Shown here piece by piece: positions 55,124 through 64,000 of a stretch of DNA of 64,000 nt. The translations under genes and the position numbers were made by a program. The notes under the pieces were generated by a model that was given only the letters and a program-made list of their open reading frames with translations, did not search any database and was not told the DNA's origin. Origin of the DNA: Trichoderma breve (taxonomy: Eukaryota; Ascomycota; Sordariomycetes; Hypocreales; Hypocreaceae); assembly GCF_028502605.1 (NCBI RefSeq), contig NC_079235.1, positions 1,798,001 to 1,862,000 of the forward strand, read 5' to 3'. How positions within the stretch are numbered: position 1 is the stretch's first letter; each line of letters opens with the position of its first letter.

Positions 55124-57827
55124 ATGCGCAGCGGTAGCGAGGATAACAAACGACCGTCGCCGCCGTCCTCCACCTCCGTCGCTGATCGCCAGCCTGAGCC
55201 TGACAGCGACGACCAGAGCGACAATGATGCGGACCCGACCTCCCAGACGGCCAAGCGCAAGCGGCCCATCTCAGTTTCGTACGTTTGCTGTCTTATCTTC
55301 TCCCTGGCGTTATGGGTGACCCCTTGTGTGAAGTTCAATCCTGGCGCGAAACCCTGACTCAAAGCACGAACCCATGACTTGATTGGATCGAGTCCGCAAC
55401 AAACTTCATCTTGCTTGATTTCGTTCCAATTGCAATCTGTTGCTAACCAATTAACCGACAGATGCGAGTTATGCAAGCAGCGCAAGGTATTATCCTTCCT
55501 TACATCTCTCTATTCCCCGATTACTCGAAAATCTTTGGCTCGTCTAACGCGTTTTTCTCGGTTTCGCTACGTTATAGGTGAAATGTGATCGCGGCCAGCC
55601 TTCGTGTGGTTGGTGTAAACGCCATGGCCAGAAATGCGAATACAAGGAACGAAAACCGCCAGGTTTGCGAGCTGGCTTCGGGAGATTTCTGGAGAATCGA
55701 AGTCGCGAAATGGAACTGAGGCTGGACAAAATGGAAGAGATTCTGCGGAAACATTCTGAATTGCTCCAAACATCACCACTGCCATCGCTCCGTCCAGAAA
55801 ACTCCGAATCTGGTGCGCATGCTGGACGTCAGAATCTTGCGAGCGATCACGATACTCAAAGCGAGGCCAGCAATAATCTAGGCTCATCAAAGCTTTATCA
55901 AGCGTCTCACATGAACAACAATTTGTTCTATAATTCTCATCCAAGCAATGGCCCTTCTGGGCCTGCCTCTACGGAACAAGCCCACAACGAGTACCAGGGC
56001 CGAACGCCTTTACCTGGCGGTTCCATCTCGGGCCCCGTATCCGACCTTCCGGCTCAGCAAGGCATCGCCATGTCGACGGTTACACCTACGCCAGGCGCAC
56101 CTCTGCCCTCGACCGATGCTGATGACTTGCCACCCTACAATCTAGTGTACAACCTAGTGGACCTGTATTTTAAACATATCAACACTTGGTGTCCAATACT
56201 TCACCGAAGGACTACTCTGGATAATCTGTTTGGTATCTCCGATCTTCAAGAGGCAGACAGAATACTCCTTCATGCCATAGTTGCAACCACTATGCGGTTC
56301 TCCAGCGACCCTAGGCTTACTGAAGAGCGGCGGCAGCATTATCACCGCGTCTCAAAGCAGAAAGTCTTACTTTACGGCATGGAAAATTCTTCTGTCAAGT
56401 CACTTCTGGCGTTGCTCATACTGGCCCTGGATCTCTGCGGTAGTAGCAATGGCCCTCCCGGGTGGAACATTATGGCCCTCATCACTAGGTCGGTGGTGCA
56501 ACTGGGATTGGCCGTTGAGACCAATTCTTTCAGTGTGGCGCCTCACTATACCTCGATATACACGCTTCGCGCCATGATTCTTCCCGAGCCAAAAGATTTT
56601 ATAGAAGAGGAGTCACGAAGGAGGATATTCTGGATGATATATCTTCTCGATAGATACGCAACTATTGCTACTGCCTTTGAGTTTGCGTTGGCCGATACGG
56701 AGATTGACCGAATGCTCCCCTGTCGTGACGACATGTGGATGGAGAACCAAAAAGTAGAAACACGATGGTTCGTCACGAGCGCTCAAAATGTTGACGAAAG
56801 CCACCAGCAAACACTTGGGAGGCCTGAGAATCTGGGCGCTTTCGCCTACTACATTGAAATCCTCGGAATTCTTTCCAAGATACACAAGTTCTTGAAGCGG
56901 CCTGTTGATATCGGGAAGCTTACCGATGTCGAAAAGTGGCAGCTTCAGTACAAGGAGCTTGACAAGGAGCTGACGTCTTGGAATTTCGCTCTTCCTGGGG
57001 AGTTTGGGAATATGGGCAAAGTCTTTCAGCCAGGAAGCAGAAATCTCAACTGTAACTGGATCATGCTCCATGCGACCTACCATACCGCTGTTATTCGACT
57101 CCATTCCTCAGCGGCCTACCCAACAACTCGATCAGCCATCTTCACGCCATCATTCTCTGCCGCACAAAGATGCCACGGCGCTGTCGAAAATATATCTGCA
57201 CTAGGAGACTTTGTTGTGAACAATGGCTTCCTGCCAAAATTAGGACCACCATTTGCCTTCACAATTTGGGTTGCTGCGCGGGTGCTTCTAGTCCATGGCT
57301 CCACGGTCGAGCATAAGCTCTCGCCCCAAATCTCCTTTTTCGTCGATATCTTGCGCGAGATGGGACGATACTGGCCTGTGGCTGCTGGATACTCTGGGCT
57401 ATTACAGCGAGTTCTTGACGAGCATCGAGACAGCGAAAGACAAGGCAACGGAGTCACGCCCAGCTCAGTCAAAATCCTTGCCGACATGCGTCGGACGGCA
57501 TTTGATCTAGACTTTCTAATATCGCGACAGCCGAGAAATGGTCCTCAGAGTCACGGGCATCTAGGGGGCATGACTCCCGCGAAGACGCCAGCACAGAATG
57601 AATTGGAGTATCTGGACGTTTTCAACTTCTTTAACGTTCCAAGATTGCCATTTGGCGGAGAGAACCTCTCTGGAGCCACCGAAGGGCTAATGTCAAACTC
57701 TGATATGCCTACGGGAAACGCAAGTCTGGATCATCCTCAGTACCAGCCAAACGAGTTTAACATTACCAATTTCATGATTGACGCCAATAGCGACTGGCTG
57801 TTCAAAAACGAAGGGCCCACATTTTAA
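55124..57827 (+). CDS. Zn2Cys6 transcription factor with fungal-specific TF domain
   Basis: Three exons: 55124-55278, 55462-55486 (25 nt), 55578-57827 (809 aa). The Zn2Cys6 binuclear cluster is C53-C56-C63-C70-C73-C80 (spacing 2-6-6-2-6). Its codons span all three exons, with intron 2 falling between K60 and V61. A basic linker (KERKPPGLRAGFGRF) and a dimerisation coiled coil (RSREMELRLDKMEEILRKHS) follow. The middle homology region is visible from about residue 235: YFKHINTWCPILHRRTTL, then LLALLILALDLCG and EEESRRRIFWMIYLLDRY. The first 50 residues are acidic/Ser-rich. Its location next to two L-rhamnose enzymes makes it a candidate pathway regulator (compare TRC1 in yeast clusters and RhaR in Aspergillus), but orthology to either cannot be claimed from the sequence alone. 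Confidence 0.9.
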
Positions 57828-58358
57828 GGAGAATTGAGCTGTTCCATGGAATTTTTTCTTAATTTCTTTGCTTTAGTTGGTAGCATTTCATCATCTTTGG
57901 CATGCATATGTACATATTGCTCAAGTTGCCGGACTTATATATTGAGATGTCTGGACTGAATTGATACCAAAAAATGGCAACAATGTAGATTTATCGCAGT
58001 TTGCATTTTTTCAAGGAATAATGCAGCAGTATATAATACTTTACGGAGAAAGTATTGATATGATACCCATACATACATAGAGACGTCAGGTTCCACGCCT
58101 GGCTTTTAGACGCTGGACATCACGTACGTGGTAGTGGATCCATTTTTGGCTCCAATTGGTGGCGCTTGTGAGATAAGATAAAGGATTTTTGTTCCACTTC
58201 AGCGTTCACCGCCCGGCAATATTCCAAAAAAAAAAAATTATCCTACCACTAGCCGACGACCCATTGATATCGGATATCTAGACTTTTGAGTCTGCTTGAC
58301 TGACTTCAAAGTATCAAATCCAATTGCTTGTTCTAAGACAAGTAATACGTCAACCAAA
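57828..58358. other. Intergenic region
   Basis: 531 bp between the Zn2Cys6 regulator and puf6 in tandem. It has an AT-rich 3' flank and an A-run at 58227-58238. Nothing else recognised. Confidence 0.5.
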
Positions 58359-60346
58359 ATGGCGACCAAACCCCTTACGTATAATAGCAAACGAAAAGTT
58401 GCCTCAGACGGGAAAGAAAAGGGCGACTTCAAGAATAAGAAGCCTCGTTTGGAGGAGACATCAAATGGGAAGACGTCTGGATCAGGTATGTTTTGTTCTT
58501 CTCGCGCCCGCATTGTTGGCTTGTTTCTCATTCAAAATCAGAGCAACAAAGCTCTCGGGAGTCGCATGCGAAACAGAAGCAACTTGCTCTAGAGCGAAAA
58601 GCTGCCAAACCTTTAGCCGACGAAGTTCAGCGGACCAAGAAGATCTGGGAACGATTGCGCCTCAAGTCCCATGTTCCCAAGGATGAGCGACAGAAGTTGG
58701 TGGCAGAGCTGTATGGAATCATTACAGGCCGCATCCGAGATTTCGTCCTGAAGCATGACGCTGTCCGAGCTGTTCAAACCGCGATCAAATATTCCACACC
58801 GGAGCAGCGAAAACAGATTGCTCAGGAGCTCCAGGGAACTTATGCGCAGCTTGCTGAAGGACGCTACGCCAAATTCCTCATTGGAAAGCTTCTTATTCAC
58901 AATGACGATGAAATCCGCGACATCATCATCCCCAACTTCTACGGCAAGGTTCGAAAGCTCATCAACCACTCTGAGGCCTCGTGGATCTTGGATGACATTT
59001 ACCGGACGGTCGCGACGAAGGAGCAGAAGGCCCTTTTATTGCGCGAATGGTATGGGCCCGAGTTCACTTTGAAGGAGTTGACCAAGGACATCAAGACCAC
59101 TTCGGATCTGAAGCAGATCTTGGAGGAGGAGCCGAGCAAGCGAGGACCAATCATGAAGAGTCTGCTGGACCTCATCAACTCACTTGTCCAGAAACGAATG
59201 ACCGGTTTCACCATGCTACACGACGCAATGCTTCAGTATTACACAAATACCCAGCCAGGATCCGAAGAATTCAACGAATTTATGGAGTTGATCAAGGGCG
59301 ACGAGGCGGGCGATCTGCTGAAGAACCTTGCCTTTACTCGCTCTGGCGCAAGGCTCGTCTGCCTGCTGCTGGCGTACGGTACAGCCAAGGATCGAAAGGT
59401 GCTGCTGAAAGCTTACAAGGACACCTTTACGCTGATGTCGGGAGATCAGTACGGCCACATTGTGCTCCTGACAGCTTACGATGTTATCGACGACACGAAG
59501 CTGACCTCAAAGGCCATATTCTCGGAGCTCGTTGGAGAAAAAGAGGAGGAAGTTGCACAGAACATTGTTGCCGCCGCCAACAACCCCAATGCTAGAATTA
59601 CAATTCTCTATCTACTCGAAGGCTTTTCCAAGTCGCTGTTCCCTGCCAACAACGCCTATGACTTGGAGGTGCTCAAGGAGGTACATGAGATCCGCAAAAC
59701 CACAAGCAAGAAGGAAGATGACGTTCGACGCAAAGAACTTGCGGCAATTCTATCGCCTTCTCTGATAGATGCAATTGCGGCCTCACCGTCTGACCTCACA
59801 GCAACGCCGTTTGGCTGCCAGTTTGTCGCTGATGTCCTTCTCTCTGGACTCGGAGACAAGCAGAAAGCCCTCGAGGCCCTCGCCCAATCTGTCAGTGGTA
59901 GCCCCAAGCAGGAGCCAGCAGAAGATGAACTCGCTCCTAGGTCACACATTGCCAACACACCATTCGGAGGCCGTATGCTCAAGTCTCTCATCCAAGGTGG
60001 CCGTTTCGACAGGGCCACTGGAAAGGTGAAGCTGGTTGAGCCACCGTTGGGCTTTGCCAACATTCTGTACCCTGTTGTGAAGAAGCACATCATGGATTGG
60101 GCTACTGGGCCCAGTTCATTCGTCGTTGTGGCTTTGCTTGAGAGCGAAGAATTCACCAGTGCGGAAGAACTGAAGAAGACACTGAAGAAGAACAAGAAGC
60201 AGCTGCAAACGGCGGCGACTGAGCCCACCGCGGAGCAAAAGGCCGCCAAGGAGGCCAACGAGAGTGACGAGGCTGGGAAGAAGGGCAAGAAGACGGAGGC
60301 GCCTGTGGGCAACAAGGGTAGCAAGCTGCTGTTAGAAAAGCTATAA
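58359..60346 (+). CDS. puf6: Puf6/PUM3-like Pumilio-repeat protein
   Basis: Two exons, 58359-58485 and 58542-60346 (643 aa). The start MATKPLTYNSKRKVASDGKE is lysine-rich and likely a nuclear/nucleolar targeting region. The intron joins GSG-to-EQQSSRESHAK in phase 1. The body has the divergent Pumilio repeats of the Puf6/PUM3 group (FVLKHDAVRAVQTAIKYST, GRYAKFLIGKLLIHND, NHSEASWILDDIYRTVA, RSGARLVCLLLAYG, YGHIVLLTAYDVIDDTKL), and a C-terminal CPL-type region. The tail is Lys/Glu-rich. Family members work in 60S biogenesis in the nucleolus and, in yeast, in translational repression of ASH1 mRNA. The in-frame ATG at 58493 lies within the intron and is not the start. Confidence 0.92.
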
Positions 60347-61735
60347 AGGACTGCAGATGGTCATCATATTTCCCATATCCCCATATTTTCACCGCAGCAG
60401 CCTAATATAATGATTTTCAAGTGTTTACAAACTCAACAATTACCTTGGCATGAAACTGTCTATATATGGTCAGAGTGAAGAAAATCATCAAGTAAGGAGA
60501 AAGTTTTCTTCATGCAACTGTTTGTTACACGGGCGAAGCCTCGCGGGGAGTATGTGGTGTTTCGGTTGGTTTGCGTTTTGGATGTCTGCGAGGAGCCGAG
60601 TTGTTTGTGCTCTGACGAATCATCCCCCTGACGAGTTTGAGAAAGGTGTGCCAGAGACCACCGAGAATACTTGCAGGTACTACTTATATGACCAACGAGA
60701 AGTCACGCGAGGGAACTGATGGCGGCTGGCTCTTGATGTAGGGGGTAGATATGGGATCGCAGATTGGCCCGAGTTGCCGCCGGGATGCGTTTGACTGGTA
60801 CTGCATGAAGCAATGCAGATGATTCCAAGAGTAGAAGATTGAGAGAATATTTTACGGTGGACAGCATTGTGTATTTGTTCTCGAGATATCTATAGAAATG
60901 TAGCATAGTTGTACCAAGTCAAGGCGTTGTAGCACGAAAACATCAAGGCAAGAAATCAAGAAACGAGGCAACTCGAGATGTGCCCCTGATATGACATAGA
61001 TGCCTCGTCTCTGGCTGACAAAGAAGCGTCTCTGCAAAGTATTGGGCGTCTCCTGACACTCCAGTTCGGTTGATAGCAGAATCAGAATAAATTTTTTTCC
61101 ACTATTCAAATTCTCGTTTCGTTTCGTTTGCCTCCTGCTTGACGCCTGCGTTTGTTCACCCCAAGGTTCACACATTCTGGTCTCCAGGCATTGATCTCAA
61201 ACAGCAATTTTCCTTTGTCCTCGTCTTTTTCCCTCCAGCGATTTCTCTTTAACTTAATAAACCCTCTATCTACGTTTGTTCAACTCTTCCAAAGGCACTA
61301 ATAGGTTGTGCTTATCACGCAGACTGGAGCCATTCCAGCTTCCAACACTGGCTCTGCATCACTGCTTCACCAACACCTTTTCTTTTCCTGTTCATTCTCT
61401 TTCATTTCCCGTTTCTTTACTTCCTTATCGATTATTTTCTGCCCGGTGTTTCACACAGCTACGGGTAGGAAAGCTGCCATAACCTCGGTTTTGGAAGGGC
61501 TCTAGGGCTTGTTGAATGCAAACGCAGACGGTTCCCCGAATTGCCTGACAGTGCCGGCCAAACTTCTACAGACACTCGCCAGCTGGCTGGCAACCCAACT
61601 CAATCTTCTTTCTCACCCTATCTAGGTAGCCTTGTTTGGTGAAAAGAATCTCGGGGAAAACGGGCGAACATCTCCCTTTCCTTCTCTTTTGCGGAGAGAA
61701 GAAACTACGATTTTCGCCATCGCCTCGCATCCACA
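60347..61735. other. Intergenic region with long pyrimidine-rich leader
   Basis: 1.4 kb between puf6 and the membrane-protein gene. From about 61180 to 61735 the plus strand is C/T-rich (for example CCTTTTCTTTTCCTGTTCAT near 61375), a style common in fungal promoters and 5' leaders. Small frames here (60450-60719, 61276-61505) look non-coding. Confidence 0.5.
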
Positions 61736-62851
61736 ATGTTTTCCAGCCCCTTTGTTGCCCTTCGAGAAGATGACTGCTCGCCAGGCACAACGTTCTACTC
61801 CTGTGGTGCCAACAAATTTAGAGGATGTTGCTCCACGGATCCCTGTGCCCTGCACTCTTGCCCAGATTACTTTGGATCACTGAAAGATCCCAAAGATGGC
61901 GACAAAGAAGACGGCAGTTCGACAACTTCGGAGCCGAAGTCTGACGAGGCGACGCCAACTTCAACTGAAGATGATCAGAGCCAGCAGGCAACAGAGACAG
62001 CTTCGTCACAGTCAACAACCACCACGAAGAAATCTTCTGTAATCATGACGGACTCTGGCATAACTCATACGATCCCAAACAACTCGATCGTCACCATCAC
62101 CAGGCACACAACCATCACCACGGGCAGGCCATCATCTTCCACCTCGGACCTCACCGATACCGCATCGACGAGAACTGGAACGCCAATCACAGCATCAATC
62201 ACAGCAACATTCACGGAACTGCCATCATCCCCACCTGCCAATGACAGCAGCACAGCAAGCTCCTCTGAGGCTCCAGGCACAACTCCTCTATCAACAGGAA
62301 CCATTGTCGGAATAACTGTTGGTGGCGCTGTTCTCATCGCTATTGCCGTGGTCCTGATGCTCGCGCTGGTACGCCGCAAGAAACGTCGCGGATCCGAGAC
62401 CGACTCTGTTCTCCGCCAGGATAACGGCCGAGATGACGTCGTCGACGAAAAGCACTTCCCCAATAATGGGCCAACTGATGCCAGCGGCACTCAAGGAAAT
62501 AGTGATCCCTTTGCCCCCTTTGGAGGTGAGATGCAGTCCCGTTTAGATACTGTAGCCATGTATGTATCAGTAATGTCTGACTGACAAGTCCTAGGTCGAG
62601 CAGATCAGCCCGAAGATCCTTACCGACCAGCTAGTGGTGCTTTTGAGATGGACGGAAGCAGCGCCGCCCCAATCGAGTTGCCCGCTGTGAGCACGTCGAG
62701 CCCAGGCAAGGCTAATCGCAAGGCATCTCGTCTTGAGCCCGTTCAAGAGGCCGCCTCTACGGACCCTCGTGCTAACCTCACTTCGGTACCGACAGACGAC
62801 GGCCAGCCGTTGTACGTCAATCACTGGAATCAGTATAAGTCCCTGGGATAA
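61736..62851 (+). CDS. Cysteine-rich N-terminus, single-pass membrane protein of unknown function
   Basis: Two exons, 61736-62525 and 62595-62851 (348 aa). The N terminus (about residues 13-45) has a compact motif CSPGTTFYSC, then FRGCCSTDPC, then HSCPDY: seven cysteines, no preceding signal peptide. A Ser/Thr-rich stretch of about 150 residues follows (probably glycosylated if extracellular), then one hydrophobic helix (about residues 187-210, GIVGITVGGAVLIAIAVVLM-like) and a strongly basic stop-transfer RRKKRRG, which puts the C-terminal 125 residues in the cytosol. The plan resembles Mid2/WSC-type wall-stress sensors, but the Cys motif is neither WSC nor CFEM. I know similar proteins only as uncharacterised fungal sequences. 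Without a signal peptide it may insert through the internal helix. Confidence 0.8.
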
Positions 62852-63505
62852 GATGCAGAGAATGGATCGGATAGATGTAAGGAAGGGTGACGAGAAGTGC
62901 GGCAGTGACGATCTTTCTCAGGGGGGAAAGAAAGAAAGGGATCTGATAGAGAAGGCCATATGACATACGCTGCTCTTCCATGTAGCATGAATGTCATGTT
63001 TGCAAATTCGGACGATGAATTCCGACATTGGTACAGCTATGCTCTGAATTAATAGCAGCAACATGGAGAAAAGGGGCCTGAGACAAATCACTGTTCAAAT
63101 AATAATCTTCTCCTCATTCTTTCATACCAACTCTGAAAATTCCAGGGCAGGCACAGAGTATAGGTCGACAAGACAATATAATCGAATTCGTTTTCCCATA
63201 GGTTATCAGGGGTATTTAGCTGCCCTACCGTACTTTTACAATTGTCCGCGCGTAAAACAAATTATATAACCTTCTCCCAAGCGCCCAAGTAGCAGGAAAC
63301 CAGAAAATAATTGGAAAAAACAAAATGTGAAAAAGAGAAAGACGATGCAAACACCTGCGGCCCTAATCCGGCTGTATCCATCCGTCTTGCGTATCCGTAT
63401 ATCAGCAGTCTAGTATTCTCGGTTCCTCGTGGAGCAATATATCAACGATTCGTCATGGCCATACACCTAGGCAGAAGAGACAAAACATAACACATCCCCT
63501 CGTCA
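62852..63505. other. Convergent intergenic region
   Basis: 654 bp between the membrane-protein gene (+) and rpb4 (-). No RNA gene, ORF or repeat with support. Confidence 0.5.
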
Positions 63506-64000
63506 TCATCGGTTCTGGAGCTTCGAGATTTCGTCCAGCAGATCTTGTAAATCTTCATCCTTGATCTTGTCTGCTAGGGACGGAATCAGCGTCTTGGCCT
63601 CGTCGGCGTTTTCGCAGCAAAGTGACCCTTGTAGAGACAACAATCGTTAGCCATTCCGTCATGTATATTCCTTCCCCTCTTTTCTCGCCGCAATCTAGGG
63701 GGTGAAGTACCAAGCTGTGCGCGTTCGAATTTCGCCAAGTCCTTGTGCGCACTGAGCAGGCGTTCAACGGCCTCGACGTTCTCCTTCTGCGTGAAACGCG
63801 CAAAGTGATCCAGGTAATTCAGAGTTTGGTTCAGCATCCTACAAAGAAAGCGATTCCCCGGTTAGCCATCCGTCAAAGAAAGCGACCCATCGTCCTCTGC
63901 CTATTCCTCCGTCTTCCAGCTGCAGGAGTCATTCTGCACATACTCTGTCTCGTTCACGTTTTTGCGATCGTTCCGGCGCTTCGCAACCAGCGCATTGAGG
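63506..64000 (-). CDS. rpb4: RNA polymerase II subunit Rpb4, 5' end beyond window
   Basis: Rpb4 forms the stalk of Pol II with Rpb7. Three exons are in the window: from the edge to 63944, 63838-63711, and 63627-63506 (stop TGA at 63508-63506). The translation reads LNALVAKRRNDRKNVNETE, then MLNQTLNYLDHFARFTQKEN, then AHKDLAKFERAQLG, then SLCCENADEAKTLIPSLADK and the end LLDEISKLQNR. This is the conserved C-terminal HRDC-like domain of Rpb4. The intron 63628-63710 has a weak donor (GTACTT) and an AAG acceptor but restores the typical AQLG-SLCCENADEAKTLIPSL. The N-terminal half lies outside the window. Confidence 0.92.

Noticed and set aside
54786..55319. Upstream frame as the true N-terminus of the Zn2Cys6 factor
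   Set aside because: It is out of frame with the zinc cluster and has no splice path that joins it; treated as a possible uORF.

Overview
The window is a gene-dense piece of a filamentous ascomycete nuclear genome. Short GT-AG introns (about 50-130 nt) with CTAAC/CTGAC-like branch sites, short intergenic spaces, a CFEM-domain protein, a Zn2Cys6 regulator and long Sec3, Gcn1 and Not4 proteins all fit Pezizomycotina. Scattered AGGTACCT/TACCTAGGTA motifs and the protein flavour suggest Sordariomycetes, probably Hypocreales (Trichoderma-like). That placement is inference. No bacterial genes, CRISPR array, rRNA, convincing tRNA or intact transposon was seen.

Layout. 1-9.3 kb: the 3' part of the Not4 E3 ligase gene (+), possibly joined by a long terminal intron to a second large exon, convergent with exocyst subunit Sec3 (-). 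9.3-13.1 kb: an AT-rich island, then complex I 51 kDa subunit (+) and a mitochondrially targeted arabinitol-dehydrogenase-like SDR (-). 14.5-27.1 kb: Gcn1 (+), ribosomal protein eL19 with an intron inside its start codon (+), and mitochondrial serine hydroxymethyltransferase (+). 27.4-29.9 kb: one intronless gene (-) fusing isochorismatase-like, AlkB-like and GST-like regions. 31-39.3 kb: a DHX29/YLR419W-type DEAH helicase (+) and a SART3/Prp24-type U6 snRNP factor (-). 41-44.4 kb: CFEM transmembrane protein (+), mitochondrial ribosomal protein uL22m (-) and cytochrome c oxidase subunit VIIa (+), the last two divergent over 313 bp. 45.6-48.5 kb: an XRCC2-like Rad51 paralogue without a Walker A motif (+) and a CECR5-type HAD phosphatase (-). 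50.5-57.8 kb: L-rhamnose 1-dehydrogenase (-), L-rhamnonate dehydratase (-) and a divergent Zn2Cys6 regulator (+). 58.4-64 kb: Puf6/PUM3 (+), a cysteine-rich single-pass membrane protein (+) and the 3' part of RNA polymerase II subunit Rpb4 (-).

Most genes are core eukaryotic functions: translation and its control, respiration, splicing, transcription, secretion. The accessory part is 50.5-57.8 kb, where two consecutive enzymes of the non-phosphorylated L-rhamnose pathway sit beside a candidate regulator. The most unusual single gene is the isochorismatase-AlkB-GST fusion. Exon models were derived by hand from splice motifs, reading-frame continuity and recalled family motifs; all listed models close in frame, but none has been checked against transcripts or alignments.
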